Assembly (NCBI RefSeq): GCF_001486505.1
Contig: NZ_LN909065.1
Span: 434,001-498,000 of the forward strand
Source: Paenibacillus rubinfantis
Lineage (GTDB): Bacteria > Bacillota > Bacilli > Paenibacillales > Paenibacillaceae
Direction: 5' to 3'
DNA length: 64,000 nucleotides
How positions within the stretch are numbered: position 1 is the first letter of the stretch; each line of letters opens with the position of its first letter. Below the pieces are notes generated by a model. It was not told the origin of the DNA. It saw nothing but the letters and a program-made list of their open reading frames with translations, and ran no database searches. Positions 17,296 through 26,397 of the stretch are shown here, piece by piece. Position numbers and translations under genes: made by a program.

Positions 17296-17823
17296 TCAAA
17301 GCTCCATCAGCTGCTTGATTTGGTCATCCAACGTATCCAAGTTCAGCTCGCCTTGATGGATGGAGGAGATTTTGCCGTTCTTACCGATAAAAAACGTCGT
17401 GGGCATCGGCACGATCCCGTAATCGCGCGTCGTGGTATTATCGGAGTCATATAAAATGGGAAAATCCACACCGGTCTGCTTGACGAAATTTTGCACAGTC
17501 ATCTCGTCTTCGCCTGTGTTAATCCCCAGCACAACGACGCCTTGATCGCGCCATTTTTCCCACTGGGCTTGCAATGCGGGCATTTCTTTCACACAGTAGG
17601 TGCACCAGGTCGCCCAGAAGTTCAGGACCACCGTTTGGCCTTTGTAGTCGTCCAGCGTATGTACCTGTCCATCCAAACCAAGCAGTTTAAAAGCCGGCGG
17701 TTTACCGCCTTGCTCTGGTTTATCGGCCTCGCCGCCGGACACCGCAGTCCCGATCGCATAGCCGCCCAGGACGACGATTAGCAACAAAATAACGATTTGG
17801 ATTGGCCGTCTCGCCTTCCCCAT
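17296..17823 (-). CDS. resA: Thiol-disulfide oxidoreductase ResA
   Basis: Membrane-anchored thioredoxin-fold protein that reduces apocytochrome c cysteines before haem attachment. 175 residues from ATG 17823 (AAAGGAAG 7 bases upstream; an upstream in-frame ATG is unlikely). One N-terminal span (about 10-27) precedes the AhpC/TSA-thioredoxin domain. The active site reads WCTYC, where B. subtilis ResA has CEPC. First gene of the res operon. Confidence 0.92.
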   Translation of the reverse strand: MGKARRPIQIVILLLIVVLGGYAIGTAVSGGEADKPEQGGKPPAFKLLGLDGQVHTLDDYKGQTVVLNFWATWCTYCVKEMPALQAQWEKWRDQGVVVLGINTGEDEMTVQNFVKQTGVDFPILYDSDNTTTRDYGIVPMPTTFFIGKNGKISSIHQGELNLDTLDDQIKQLMEL

Positions 17824-17859
17824 AGTTAACTTCCTTTCTATGACAATAATCATAAGTGT

Positions 17860-17876
17860 TGAACAAATCGTGAACA
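17860..17876 (-). promoter_or_regulatory. Direct repeat upstream of resA, possible ResD site
   Basis: TGAACA occurs twice at 17860-17865 and 17871-17876, an 11-base period typical of OmpR-family tandem sites. It lies 37-53 bases before the resA start. Possible -10 boxes are TATAAT at 17887-17892 and TATGAT at 17847-17852 (minus strand). Assignment to ResD is inference. Confidence 0.35.
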
Positions 17877-17886
17877 CTCTATGAAC

Positions 17887-17892
17887 ATTATA
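17887..17892 (-). promoter_or_regulatory. Possible -10 box of the res operon
   Basis: A perfect TATAAT on the minus strand about 64 bases before the resA start. No good -35 box lies 16-18 bases upstream, which suggests an activated promoter or a chance match. Confidence 0.4.
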
Positions 17893-18148
17893 ACGAAATT
17901 TGCCACAGTTTCAGCCCGGGGAAATATGAATATTATGTGACGCGCTGGAAATGAGGGGGGAATGTGTGGGGCAATGGCAGTAAAGTGAAAGATTCTTGCG
18001 AACATGCTGTCGCTTATAGGCTAATTTGACTTGAACAAATGGTTGGCTACGACTGGGGCAGCCGGGCAAAATGTTCTTACGATCGCTGTTGCTCGCGGAA
18101 TTCTTTATAATTATGATTTCAAAGTAGAATTCCGCTCACAAAGGCAAA

Positions 18149-18262
18149 CGCTTCGCTTCTTCAGAATCATTTTCCCCTTTTGCCACTCTCCGTGTTTCTG
18201 TTCAATCACAAGGCCTTGGCGCTTCGCTTTTTCAGAATCGTTCCACCCCGTTGCCTCTCACC
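18149..18262. repeat. Two imperfect tandem copies of a 43-base unit
   Basis: Copies at 18149-18191 and 18220-18262 share CGCTTCGCTTnTTCAGAATC and the end of the unit (TTGCCnCTCnCC), with a 71-base period. They lie in the 400-base gap between resA and rluB, which otherwise holds only the res promoter region. Function unknown. Confidence 0.6.
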
Positions 18263-18280
18263 CTCTCTTTCACCGCATTT

Positions 18281-19027
18281 CTAGCGCTTTGGAGTAGGGG
18301 GAGTGGTTGTGCGGGCTTGTTTATAGAGGCTTTCGACCTCTTCCTTGGTCAAATGGCGGTACAGACCACGCTTCAGGTTGCCGAGGTACAGATCGCCAAA
18401 GGAAATGCGCTTCAGCTTCGTTACAGGATGTGAGATCGCGTCAAACATACGGCGTACCTGCCGGTTTCGTCCTTCATGAATGGTGATCGAGATCGTCGAG
18501 AATTTACCCTCGGGATCGATGTCTTGATACTCCACCTCTGCCGGGGCCGTCATTCCATCCTCTAGCATCACGCCTTGCTTGAGCTTGTCTAGTGCCGAGC
18601 CATGCGGCACCCCTTTGACCGTTGCGTGATACGTCTTCGGCACATGATGCTTCGGATGCGTCAGCAGGTGAGCAAACTCGCCGTCGTTGGTCAGCAACAG
18701 CAGCCCTTCGGTATCATAGTCGAGCCGTCCTACCGGATATACCCGCTCGGTGATTCCTTTTAGATAGTCGGTGACGATTTTACGGCCCTGGGGATCGGAA
18801 GCGCTCGTGATCACCCCTTTGGGTTTGTTGAACACAAGGTACAGCTTCTTCTCCTTGCCGATCGCTTTCCCTTCGACGGTAATGACGTCAACAGCCGGAT
18901 CCGCTTTTGTGCCCAGCGTCGTGACGGTCTCTCCGTTCACCTGAACTTTGCCGCTCAGAATCAATTCCTCGCATTTGCGACGGGAAGCTACGCCTGCGGC
19001 AGCCAATATTTTCTGTAATCTTTCCAT
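18281..19027 (-). CDS. rluB: 23S rRNA pseudouridine synthase, RluB family
   Basis: Converts a uridine of 23S rRNA (position 2605 in E. coli) to pseudouridine. 248 residues: N-terminal S4 RNA-binding domain (MERLQKILAAAGVASRR...), then the catalytic domain with the RsuA-family motif GRLDYDTEGLLLLTNDG containing the catalytic aspartate, and GRNRQVRRMFDA near the C-terminus. In B. subtilis the same gene sits between spmB and resA, as here. Confidence 0.95.
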   Translation of the reverse strand: MERLQKILAAAGVASRRKCEELILSGKVQVNGETVTTLGTKADPAVDVITVEGKAIGKEKKLYLVFNKPKGVITSASDPQGRKIVTDYLKGITERVYPVGRLDYDTEGLLLLTNDGEFAHLLTHPKHHVPKTYHATVKGVPHGSALDKLKQGVMLEDGMTAPAEVEYQDIDPEGKFSTISITIHEGRNRQVRRMFDAISHPVTKLKRISFGDLYLGNLKRGLYRHLTKEEVESLYKQARTTTPPTPKR

Positions 19028-19100
19028 TTTCGCTAAGTCACCTCATACACATGATACCCACCGGAGGGCAAAATCACAATAGCCGCGCGGAGAAACTGCA

Positions 19101-19136
19101 AAAACCGCCTCATCAGCGAAGAGCTGAGGGCGGTTT
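19101..19136 (-). terminator. Terminator after spmB
   Basis: AAACCGCC...CAGC pairs with GCTGAGGGCGGTTT with one bulge; on the minus strand it is followed by a T tract, 30 bases after the spmB stop. Confidence 0.7.
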
Positions 19137-19166
19137 AAACTTGGCCTCATACAAGATATGTAGGAT

Positions 19167-19700
19167 TTAACCAAATAAGAGCAGGCATACGGCGATCGCC
19201 GCGATAAAGCCAACAACATCTGAAAACAAACCAACCTTTAAGGCATAACGGCCATTCCGAATCCCTACGGCGCCGAAATAAACCGTCAAGACGTACAACG
19301 TCGTATCGGTACTCCCTTGAATTGTAGAGGCAATCCGGCCGATCATCGAATCCGGACCGTAGGTTTTAATCAAGTCGGTGGTGAACGCAAGTGAGCCGGT
19401 CCCGGTTAAAGGCCGAAGGAAGCCTAGCGGCATCACTTCCGGCGGAACCCGCAGCCAGGATAGCAAGGGAGCCATCCATCCGACGAAGAAATCCAGCGCC
19501 CCTGAAGCTCGGAACACGCTGATCGCCACCATCATGCCCACCAGATGCGGGATGATGCCGATGGCGGTGGAGAAGCCATCCTTGGCCCCGTCCACAAACG
19601 ATTCGTAGACCGGTACTTTTTTGAAATAAGCATAAAGCGGAATAAATGCGATCATCACCGGAACCGCCCAAGCGGAAATCAGATTGATCCAGTCCAGCAA
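19167..19700 (-). CDS. spmB: Spore maturation protein B
   Basis: A 177-residue polytopic membrane protein with a nucleoside-recognition (Gate) domain; with SpmA it is needed for proper dehydration of the spore core. Conserved stretches include YESFVDGAKDGF and GSTDTTLYVLTVYFGAVGIR. Follows spmA by six bases in a dacB-spmA-spmB unit, as in B. subtilis. Confidence 0.95.
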   Translation of the reverse strand: MLDWINLISAWAVPVMIAFIPLYAYFKKVPVYESFVDGAKDGFSTAIGIIPHLVGMMVAISVFRASGALDFFVGWMAPLLSWLRVPPEVMPLGFLRPLTGTGSLAFTTDLIKTYGPDSMIGRIASTIQGSTDTTLYVLTVYFGAVGIRNGRYALKVGLFSDVVGFIAAIAVCLLLFG

Positions 19701-19706
19701 AGTGCC

Positions 19707-20336
19707 TCACCCTTTCAGCGAGATATTGGGCGGCGCCGTGGCCTGTGGCGGCGTACGATAAGTGTTGCGCTTGCGATACCAACGGTCGGCCACAATGGCC
19801 GCCAGCGTGGCGATTGCCGTGGCAAGCAGCGTAGAGCCTACAATCTCTGCCGGATTCGCGGAATGAAAATTGATCCGGATCGCTATCAGCGTGGTTGGAA
19901 TCAGCGTGATGCTGGCGGTGTTGAGCGCCAGAAGCGTACACATCGCAGGAGAAGCCGTCTGTTTGTCCGGATTCAACTCTTGAAGCGATTGCATCGCGCG
20001 GATTCCCATGGGCGTTGCCGCATTGCCGAGTCCAAGCAGATTCGCGCTCATATTCGATAATATATACCCCATGGCCGGATGGTTCTTCGGGACATCAGGG
20101 AACAAATACCCCACGATCGGTCCAAGCATCCGGGAAATGGTCTTGACTAGCCCTGAATCCTCAGCCAGCCGCATGATGCCAAGCCAAAACACCAGGACGC
20201 TGATCAAACCAAAACATACGGTTACGCCGGTCGCCGCACCATCAAACGCCGCTTGCGTGACCACTCCGATGTCCCCTTTCACGGCAGCAAAGAGAAACCC
20301 GATGATGATGAGCGCGAGCCATATTTTATTAACCAT
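19707..20336 (-). CDS. spmA: Spore maturation protein A
   Basis: A 209-residue membrane protein of the Gate family, partner of SpmB in spore core dehydration. Conserved GLGNAATPMGIRAMQ and LNTASITLIPTT segments are visible. ATG 20336 has AAGGAGG 9 bases upstream; the longer in-frame start at 20387 lies within dacB. The transmembrane transport role is not established for the family. Confidence 0.95.
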   Translation of the reverse strand: MVNKIWLALIIIGFLFAAVKGDIGVVTQAAFDGAATGVTVCFGLISVLVFWLGIMRLAEDSGLVKTISRMLGPIVGYLFPDVPKNHPAMGYILSNMSANLLGLGNAATPMGIRAMQSLQELNPDKQTASPAMCTLLALNTASITLIPTTLIAIRINFHSANPAEIVGSTLLATAIATLAAIVADRWYRKRNTYRTPPQATAPPNISLKG

Positions 20337-20373
20337 CCTCTTCCCCTCCTTGCCTTGTCCTGCGAATATTCCT

Positions 20374-21582
20374 TTAGGAAACGTCAAACAGCAGGGATTT
20401 CAGCACTTTCTTCAGCGAGCCGGTCCAGTCGGAAGGCAACCGGATGACCTTGCTGTCCGAGGCAGCTCCAAAGGCTCCATCCGCTTTAGGAGTGCTCCCG
20501 TCTCCCGCTTTGGACGAGCTGTAGCTGAGTTTATCGTAGACCGGCACCGTACCGATCTCTTCCCCCTTCAAAAGTACGCTGATTTTCCCGCGGTAACCAA
20601 AGGAACCCGTACGCACTTCGGTCACCTTCAGCCTTCTTTCGATTTGCCCCACTTCCTCCGGTGCCAGCGCATATCTGAATTCCGCCCCGGTGACCATGCC
20701 TTCCTGTATTTCCTGCCCTTCGCTGATCAACGTTGTCAGCGGATAGTTGGCAAATCCATAGTCCAGCAGCTTCTGATGGTCGTTCCAATCGTCCCCGTCA
20801 TTTAAAGTGACTACGGCGATTTGCTGACCGCTCCGGGTCGCGGAGCTCACCAAACAGCGTTTGGCGATTTTGGTATATCCGGTTTTAACCCCGTCCGCCC
20901 CATCGTAAAATCGCAGCATTTTGTTTTTGTTCAGCCATTTATAATCCCAGGGATCGTTTGGATTGGGCGCGGTTTTGCTGGGTGTGCGAACGATCTCCTT
21001 AAAATGCGGGTTTTTCAGCGCATAGCTTGTCAGCTTGGCCAAATCATTGGCCGTGGAATAGTGCCCTTTGGCGTCGAGACCGTGCGGATTCTGAAAATGG
21101 GTGTGCGTAAGCCCAAGCAGCTTGGCCTTTTCGTTCATCAGGTACACGAAGCCCTCTTCCGAGCCGCCAACATGCTCAGCAATCGCGGTAGCCGCGTCGT
21201 TGCCCGAACGGAGCATCAGCCCGTACAGCATATTTTCCAGGCTCATCTCTTCCCCTAAATGCAGATAGATGGACGAGCCTTCCTTAGCAAAAGCGTTCTT
21301 CCCAACCGTCACCGTATCCGTAAGTTTCCCATGCTCGATGGCGACGATCGCGGTCATGATTTTCGTCAAGCTGGCGATCGGCATTTCCTCATCGCCGCGC
21401 AGACTGTACAACAGTCGGCCTGAAGTCACGTCAATGACCGCAGCGGACTGAGCATGGATCGATGGCGCGGCAGCGGCAGGAGTGGCTTGTACGGCTTGCG
21501 AGCTTGACCAACCAAGCAGCAGCAGTGAAGCCAAGAAACTGCAAAACACGCGAAATCTGCGGTCCTTTGGTTTTTTCCTCAT
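20374..21582 (-). CDS. dacB: Sporulation D-alanyl-D-alanine carboxypeptidase DacB-like
   Basis: Penicillin-binding protein that trims peptide stems of spore cortex peptidoglycan. 402 residues from ATG 21582 (GGAGG 8 bases upstream). Signal peptide to about residue 33, then motifs SLTK (catalytic Ser in IASLTKIMT), SGN (LMLRSGNDA) and KTG (DGVKTGYT), and a C-terminal beta-rich PBP5-type domain. The neighbours spmA and spmB fix its identity as the DacB type rather than DacA or DacF. Confidence 0.93.
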   Translation of the reverse strand: MRKKPKDRRFRVFCSFLASLLLLGWSSSQAVQATPAAAAPSIHAQSAAVIDVTSGRLLYSLRGDEEMPIASLTKIMTAIVAIEHGKLTDTVTVGKNAFAKEGSSIYLHLGEEMSLENMLYGLMLRSGNDAATAIAEHVGGSEEGFVYLMNEKAKLLGLTHTHFQNPHGLDAKGHYSTANDLAKLTSYALKNPHFKEIVRTPSKTAPNPNDPWDYKWLNKNKMLRFYDGADGVKTGYTKIAKRCLVSSATRSGQQIAVVTLNDGDDWNDHQKLLDYGFANYPLTTLISEGQEIQEGMVTGAEFRYALAPEEVGQIERRLKVTEVRTGSFGYRGKISVLLKGEEIGTVPVYDKLSYSSSKAGDGSTPKADGAFGAASDSKVIRLPSDWTGSLKKVLKSLLFDVS

Positions 21583-21626
21583 AAGCTGATTCCTCCGGTA
21601 CAGGTACTGTTGCAAGTACTTGTTTA

Positions 21627-21655
21627 CTTATATGCGAACCTTCGTGAGAGTATGT
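21627..21655 (-). promoter_or_regulatory. Candidate sigma-E promoter of dacB
   Basis: On the minus strand ACATACT (21649-21655), 14 bases, CATATAAG (21627-21634), two mismatches each from the sigma-E pattern. About 45 bases before the dacB start. In B. subtilis dacB is sigma-E dependent. Confidence 0.4.
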
Positions 21656-21670
21656 CCCACCTTCAATCAA

Positions 21671-21704
21671 TAAAAAGACCCCTCCCGGAAGTCCGGAAAG
21701 GATC
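21671..21704 (-). terminator. Terminator after gerW
   Basis: A 13-base stem with three G-T wobbles (GATCCTTTCCGGA with TCCGGGAGGGGTC) followed by TTTTTATT on the minus strand. Confidence 0.75.
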
Positions 21705-21720
21705 AACGGTCGAAAGACGA

Positions 21721-22218
21721 TTACGCAAACGGGTTGAAACCCGTGCGCGCAGCCGATTCCTGCATTGCGTTTTGGGCGGTTTGCGCTGTGGCCATCGAGG
21801 TACCCGCAGTTGCATGTTGGTTCGGGAACATGGACTGGATTCTGTCGATAACGCCAGGCACCGAATCGATGATTTTTTCCACCAGGTGGGTCTGATTATC
21901 CAGCGGTACGATGTGGACGCCCGGCTTTCCAACGACGAGGAACGCGATCGGATTAATCGATACCCCGCCGCCGCTGCCGCCGCCAAACGGACGGGCTTTG
22001 CCGTGCTCGGACGAACCTGAGGCCGATTTATCTTGACCGTCCTCGATATTGAAATCACTACCCCCGGCGGCAAAACCGAAACCCACGCGGCTGATCGGAA
22101 GAATCACGCTGCCGTCCGGCGTTTCGACCGGCTCGCCCACAATCGTATTGACATCAACCATATCCTTGATGTTTTCCATGGCGGTTTGCATTAATCCTTG
22201 AATAGGATGGTCAGCCAT
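21721..22218 (-). CDS. gerW: Spore germination protein GerW (YtfJ family)
   Basis: A 165-residue member of the GerW/YtfJ sporulation family, which in B. subtilis is made in the forespore. Visible family features: LMQTAMENIKDMVDVNTIVGEP, the DGSVILPISRVGFGFAAGG segment, and a glycine-rich middle (GGGSGGGVSINPIAFLVV). A C-terminal Ala/Thr/Gln-rich tail follows. Its start lies 28 bases inside the preceding gene, so the two are probably translated together. Confidence 0.92.
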   Translation of the reverse strand: MADHPIQGLMQTAMENIKDMVDVNTIVGEPVETPDGSVILPISRVGFGFAAGGSDFNIEDGQDKSASGSSEHGKARPFGGGSGGGVSINPIAFLVVGKPGVHIVPLDNQTHLVEKIIDSVPGVIDRIQSMFPNQHATAGTSMATAQTAQNAMQESAARTGFNPFA

Positions 22219-22913
22219 TTTTTCACTCCTCCCTTCACTTTTAGCACGCGAACTATAAGTACCAGTCCAGCATATATAGCATAACCGCAGCGAATTTTCG
22301 CTATGCAGCGAAATTCCGTGGAAAATAACGGCGTACCATCAAATACGGGAACGACGAACAGCTTGGGTCTTTGCTTTAAAGAAATATGATGGGACAGCCA
22401 CCCGACGAGCGTTGCTTTTACTCCCCATAAAGCTCCGGTTAATGTCGCGGTATGGGCCGCATCCTGTAAGCCAACATTCGTCGACCATTCCAACTGGCGG
22501 AACGATACGCGGCGGAGCATAGCTCGAAGCCAAACCCGAAAACCGCTGGTCGCCTTGAGCATACGTTCAAACTCGTCCATCCATTGTTGGACCTGGTCCT
22601 TGTTTACTTGGTGGTCAACGCTGGAAGATTCCTTTTGCAATACGTTTTCCGGCCGGTCTTTCTCGACTTGCAGACCGTCGCGCCAGTTCTTCAGGCGAAC
22701 CGAGGGCACTTGATAGTGCATGCGAACAAAGCCGTAGAGCATCGTAACATCCAGCAGGATCGTATCGTCCCGATTCTTCTTGCGCAGGGTCAAATGGAGC
22801 GTGATTGTAGACAGCAAAATCAAGGCGGCTATTAGCAGCAGCAGGATCAGGATGCCTCCGAGCCAAATCCACACGGGAAAGCCCTCCATACCTATCAGAT
22901 AAAAATTCTCCAT
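22191..22913 (-). CDS. DUF2953 membrane protein (YtfI-like)
   Basis: 240 residues with one strong N-terminal membrane span (about 16-38) and a cytoplasmic or peripheral C-terminal part containing the family-like LRKKNRDDTILLDVTMLYGFVR segment. DUF2953 genes commonly precede gerW/ytfJ in sporeformers, as here. Function unknown. The start is uncertain: ATG 22913 has no clear ribosome site and ATG 22889 is possible. Confidence 0.8.
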   Translation of the reverse strand: MENFYLIGMEGFPVWIWLGGILILLLLIAALILLSTITLHLTLRKKNRDDTILLDVTMLYGFVRMHYQVPSVRLKNWRDGLQVEKDRPENVLQKESSSVDHQVNKDQVQQWMDEFERMLKATSGFRVWLRAMLRRVSFRQLEWSTNVGLQDAAHTATLTGALWGVKATLVGWLSHHISLKQRPKLFVVPVFDGTPLFSTEFRCIAKIRCGYAIYAGLVLIVRVLKVKGGVKKWLTILFKD

Positions 22914-22958
22914 CGTAGTATGGCTTGACGAATAGGAAAAAATTCGAATTCAACGCAA

Positions 22959-22986
22959 AAAACACCGGAGGGCTGCTCCGGTGTTT
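22959..22986 (-). terminator. Terminator after scpB
   Basis: AACACCGGAG and CTCCGGTGTT form a perfect 10-base stem, with a T tract on the minus strand. Confidence 0.85.
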
Positions 22987-23002
22987 CCAGGTTCGATGTC
23001 AA

Positions 23003-23674
23003 TTAGTCGTTGGTTGGGTTATCGTTATCCGAGTTCTCCACATCCTGCGGCTCCTCCGGCGGCGCCAGAGCCTCGTCGTTGACGTCGTCGAAAGTCAGTT
23101 GTTGTTCCTCCAGCCGTTGGAACAGCAGCTGCGTCTCTTCCTCGAGCTGCTCGGCACTCTCGAAATCGGCCATATCTGGCAGATCCTTCAAGCTAGCGAG
23201 TCCAAAATAATCGAGGAACGCTTTGGTTGTGCCGTAGAGGATCGGACGCCCAATCGCTTCGGCGCGGCCAACCTCCTCAATTAAATCCTTGTTCACCAGT
23301 GAATGAATCGCCCGCTCCGATTTAACCCCGCGAATCTCTTCAATCTCCACACGGGTAATCGGCTGTCGATACGCGATAATCGATAACGTCTCGAGCGCGG
23401 CCTGGGATAAGGTCGAACGCGAAGGCGAATAAGCCAGACGTTCGAAATACGGGGCGTGATCCGGAAGCGTCGCCAACTGATAGTTGCCGGCGATCTGCAC
23501 GATTTGAAGGCCTCGGCCGGCTCGTTCGAAGGACGACTTCATATCGAGCAGGGCATCCGTAACCACCTCCTGCCGCTGCTCCGTCACTTCAGTCAGCTGC
23601 TTTAGGCTCAAGCCCTCTTCGCCAGCCAAAAACAGCAGCCCCTCAATAATCGATTTCAATTCCTGAAAATTCAT
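23003..23674 (-). CDS. scpB: Segregation and condensation protein B
   Basis: Kleisin-associated subunit of the SMC-ScpAB complex, which organises and segregates the chromosome. 223 residues from ATG 23674: two winged-helix domains, with conserved LSQAALETLSIIAYRQPITR and IRGVKSERAIHSL stretches, and an acidic C-terminal tail (about the last 50 residues). Overlaps scpA by 32 bases, so translation is coupled. Confidence 0.95.
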   Translation of the reverse strand: MNFQELKSIIEGLLFLAGEEGLSLKQLTEVTEQRQEVVTDALLDMKSSFERAGRGLQIVQIAGNYQLATLPDHAPYFERLAYSPSRSTLSQAALETLSIIAYRQPITRVEIEEIRGVKSERAIHSLVNKDLIEEVGRAEAIGRPILYGTTKAFLDYFGLASLKDLPDMADFESAEQLEEETQLLFQRLEEQQLTFDDVNDEALAPPEEPQDVENSDNDNPTND

Positions 23675-24440
23675 CGATGTTTCCTTCCCCTCTCCACTCC
23701 ATAACAATATCGTCGAATAGCCTGTTCTGATAACAGACGATCTGTTTCATCTTCATCAGCTCCAGTACGGCCAGGAACGTGACGACGATTTCATGCCGAT
23801 ACATTTCGGGATGCAGCAGCTTGGAAAATAACAGCCGCCCTCCCTTGCCCGCCTGCTGCAGCGCGGATACGACCTCCTTAAGCCGGTCCTTGACGGAAAT
23901 CTCGTCGCGGTGAATCCGCGCCACCGTATTCCGTTTGGCGGCCTTCCGAATCGCCTTCTGAAAGACGGCGATCAAATCGGCGGCGTGCAAGCCCTTTACC
24001 GGGTTTTCCTGCACTTCCGGCATATACGGCGTTAAATCCTCCGGCTCCTTGGAGAAGATTAAGCTGCGCTCCCATTCGCGTTCATGCAAATGTTCGGCAA
24101 TCCCTTTATATTTTCGATATTCGATCAGCTTGCGGATCAGCTCGTCCCTCGGATCCTCCTCATCCTCAAGCAAATAATCGAATTCATCGTCTAATTCGAT
24201 GACGGGTGGTTTGGGCAGCAGCTGCTTGCTCTTGATCGACAGCAGCGTTGCTGCCATGACCAGAAACTCACTGGTCACCTCTAGCTCAAGCTCCTGCATG
24301 TCTTGCAAATATTCGAGGTACTGATCGGTGATCTCGCTGATGGAGATTTGATGGATATCGATCTCCGCTTTATCAATTAAGTGCAATAGCAAATCCAACG
24401 GACCCTCGAAGGTTTCCAGCTTATACGTTACTGTCGTCAA
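23643..24440 (-). CDS. scpA: Segregation and condensation protein A (kleisin)
   Basis: Kleisin that bridges the SMC head domains. 265 residues from TTG 24440, preceded by GGAGG at 7 bases; an upstream ATG at 24464 overlaps the ribosome site. Conserved N-terminus YKLETFEGPLDLLLHLI and the C-terminal winged helix (FLAVLELMKMKQI) are present. In B. subtilis scpA and scpB precede the dacB-spmA-spmB genes, as here. Confidence 0.95.
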   Translation of the reverse strand: MTTVTYKLETFEGPLDLLLHLIDKAEIDIHQISISEITDQYLEYLQDMQELELEVTSEFLVMAATLLSIKSKQLLPKPPVIELDDEFDYLLEDEEDPRDELIRKLIEYRKYKGIAEHLHEREWERSLIFSKEPEDLTPYMPEVQENPVKGLHAADLIAVFQKAIRKAAKRNTVARIHRDEISVKDRLKEVVSALQQAGKGGRLLFSKLLHPEMYRHEIVVTFLAVLELMKMKQIVCYQNRLFDDIVMEWRGEGNIDEFSGIEIDY

Positions 24441-24510
24441 TGAACATCCTCCACCCGTAAGCAAACATGTATGTACATAAGTTTACCTTAAAAATCGTTG
24501 GTTGCAAAAG

Positions 24511-24548
24511 AAAAATGTAGTACCCCAACGGATCAGGGGTACTACATT
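24511..24548 (-). terminator. Terminator of the riboflavin operon
   Basis: GTAGTACCCC and GGGGTACTAC form a perfect 10-base stem, followed by a T tract on the minus strand, just after the ribH stop. Confidence 0.9.
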
Positions 24549-24558
24549 TAGATAAGCA

Positions 24559-25026
24559 CTATTGCAGCTGTTTCGTCAAGTTTGCCATTTCGATCGCCGC
24601 CATCGCCGCATCCCAGCCCTTGTTCCCCGCTTTGGTGCCCGCGCGTTCGATCGCTTGCTCGATATTTTCGGTCGTTACGACGCCGAAGATCGTTGGTACG
24701 CCGGTTTTGAGCCCAACGGCGGCCACGCCTTTCGCGACTTCGTTGCAGACATAATCATAATGCGTGGTGGAGCCGCGAATGACCGTGCCCAGCGTGATCA
24801 CCGCGTCGTATTTGCCGCTTTCCGCCAGCTTTTGCGCTGCAAACGGGATTTCAAAAGCACCGGGCACCCAAGCCACGTTGATCTCCTCCTCTTTGGCACC
24901 ATGCCGTTTCAAGGCATCCAAGGCCCCGGAGAGCAGCTTGCTCGTAATGAACTCGTTAAAGCGTCCAACCACGATCGCATATTTTAACCCTTCCGATACT
25001 AAATGTCCTTCAAATACGTTTGCCAT
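24559..25026 (-). CDS. ribH: 6,7-dimethyl-8-ribityllumazine synthase
   Basis: Condenses the pyrimidine intermediate with dihydroxybutanone phosphate to make lumazine. 155 residues, standard length; visible are [10 protein letters not shown], the WVPGAFEIP substrate loop, [15 protein letters not shown] with the catalytic histidine, and [14 protein letters not shown]. Last gene of a ribD-ribE-ribBA-ribH operon controlled by the FMN riboswitch. Confidence 0.97.
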   Translation of the reverse strand: MANVFEGHLVSEGLKYAIVVGRFNEFITSKLLSGALDALKRHGAKEEEINVAWVPGAFEIPFAAQKLAESGKYDAVITLGTVIRGSTTHYDYVCNEVAKGVAAVGLKTGVPTIFGVVTTENIEQAIERAGTKAGNKGWDAAMAAIEMANLTKQLQ

Positions 25027-25081
25027 GATTCATCAAACCTTTCTATAGGTGGAATAGTAGATAATTTCGGGAGAAGCAACC

Positions 25082-26320
25082 TTAAACCCGGGAGGATTCA
25101 TCTTGCTCCAAATCGTCAAATTGGAGCAAATGCCCCAGCTTGGCCTGCTTCGTGTGCAAATAGTTGGTGTTATCTTTGTTTTCCTTCATTTGAATTGGAA
25201 CGCGTTCGACGATCTCCAGCCCGTAACCTTCCAGCCCTTTGATCTTCCGCGGATTATTGGTCATCAGCCGGATTTGGCGGACGCCCAGATCCTTGAGGAT
25301 TTGCGCTCCGATCCCATAATCGCGCAGGTCCGCTGGGAACCCAAGCTTCAGATTGGCATCGACCGTATCAAAGCCTTGTTCCTGCAGCTTGTAGGCTTTC
25401 AGCTTGTTGATCAAACCGATGCCGCGGCCTTCCTGGCGCATATACAGAAGCACGCCTTGGCCCGCCTCTTCGATCTGGCGCAACGCCGCTTCAAACTGCG
25501 GTCCGCAATCGCACCGGTGGGAGTGGAAGACGTCCCCGGTTAAGCACTCGGAGTGTACCCGCACCAGCACCGGCTCGTCGCCGTTGATCTCGCCTTTGAC
25601 CAACGCAACATGTTCTTTGTTATCCACGTCGTTAGTATAAGCGACAGCGCGGAATTCGCCGTAATCGGTGGGCATACGCACTTCCACCTCGCGCGTGACA
25701 AGCTTCTCTTTCTCATTGCGGTAATGGATCAGATCCTTGACGCTGATCAATTTAAGGTCATAGGTTTTGGCGATCTCCACCAAATCCGGCAATCGGGCCA
25801 TCGTCCCGTCTTCCTTGATCACTTCGCAGATGACGCCTGCCGGATAGGCACCGCACATCCGGGCCAAGTCTACCGCCGCTTCCGTGTGGCCGGCGCGGCG
25901 CAGCACGCCGCCTTTCTTGGCGATCAGCGGGAACATATGCCCCGGGCGCCGGAAGTCCGAAGCCTTGGCGTTCGGATCCATAATCGCTTTCACCGTCAAG
26001 GAACGTTCATATGCCGAGATTCCCGTTGTCGTATCTTTATGGTCAATGGAGACGGTAAAGGCCGTCCCATGGTTATCGGTGTTTTGCGCCACCATCGGCT
26101 GCAGATCCAGCTCTTCCGCCCGTTCTGCCGTAATCGGCAGGCAGACCAGACCGCGGCCTTGGGAGATCATGAAGTTGATCACTTCGGGCGTCGCTTTTTC
26201 GGCCAGCGCCACGAAATCCCCTTCATTCTCCCGGTCCTCGTCGTCTACGACGATGATGACCTTGCCTCGCATTAGCTCGTAAATCGCTTCTTCGACGCGG
26301 TCTAATACGATATCACTCAT
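25082..26320 (-). CDS. ribBA: Bifunctional DHBP synthase / GTP cyclohydrolase II
   Basis: 412 residues. The N-terminal half (about 1-200) is 3,4-dihydroxy-2-butanone 4-phosphate synthase, with [16 protein letters not shown] and [14 protein letters not shown]; the C-terminal half is GTP cyclohydrolase II with the zinc ligands of [15 protein letters not shown] and the RQEGRGIGL motif. It supplies both precursors of lumazine. A good AAGGAGG precedes ATG 26320. Confidence 0.97.
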   Translation of the reverse strand: MSDIVLDRVEEAIYELMRGKVIIVVDDEDRENEGDFVALAEKATPEVINFMISQGRGLVCLPITAERAEELDLQPMVAQNTDNHGTAFTVSIDHKDTTTGISAYERSLTVKAIMDPNAKASDFRRPGHMFPLIAKKGGVLRRAGHTEAAVDLARMCGAYPAGVICEVIKEDGTMARLPDLVEIAKTYDLKLISVKDLIHYRNEKEKLVTREVEVRMPTDYGEFRAVAYTNDVDNKEHVALVKGEINGDEPVLVRVHSECLTGDVFHSHRCDCGPQFEAALRQIEEAGQGVLLYMRQEGRGIGLINKLKAYKLQEQGFDTVDANLKLGFPADLRDYGIGAQILKDLGVRQIRLMTNNPRKIKGLEGYGLEIVERVPIQMKENKDNTNYLHTKQAKLGHLLQFDDLEQDESSRV

Positions 26321-26397
26321 GTTTTTCCCCTCCTTAGTAGATGTAGATCAAAAAATCGTTTTTCGATCACGAAATGGGCTCACGCTCCGCTACTTTA

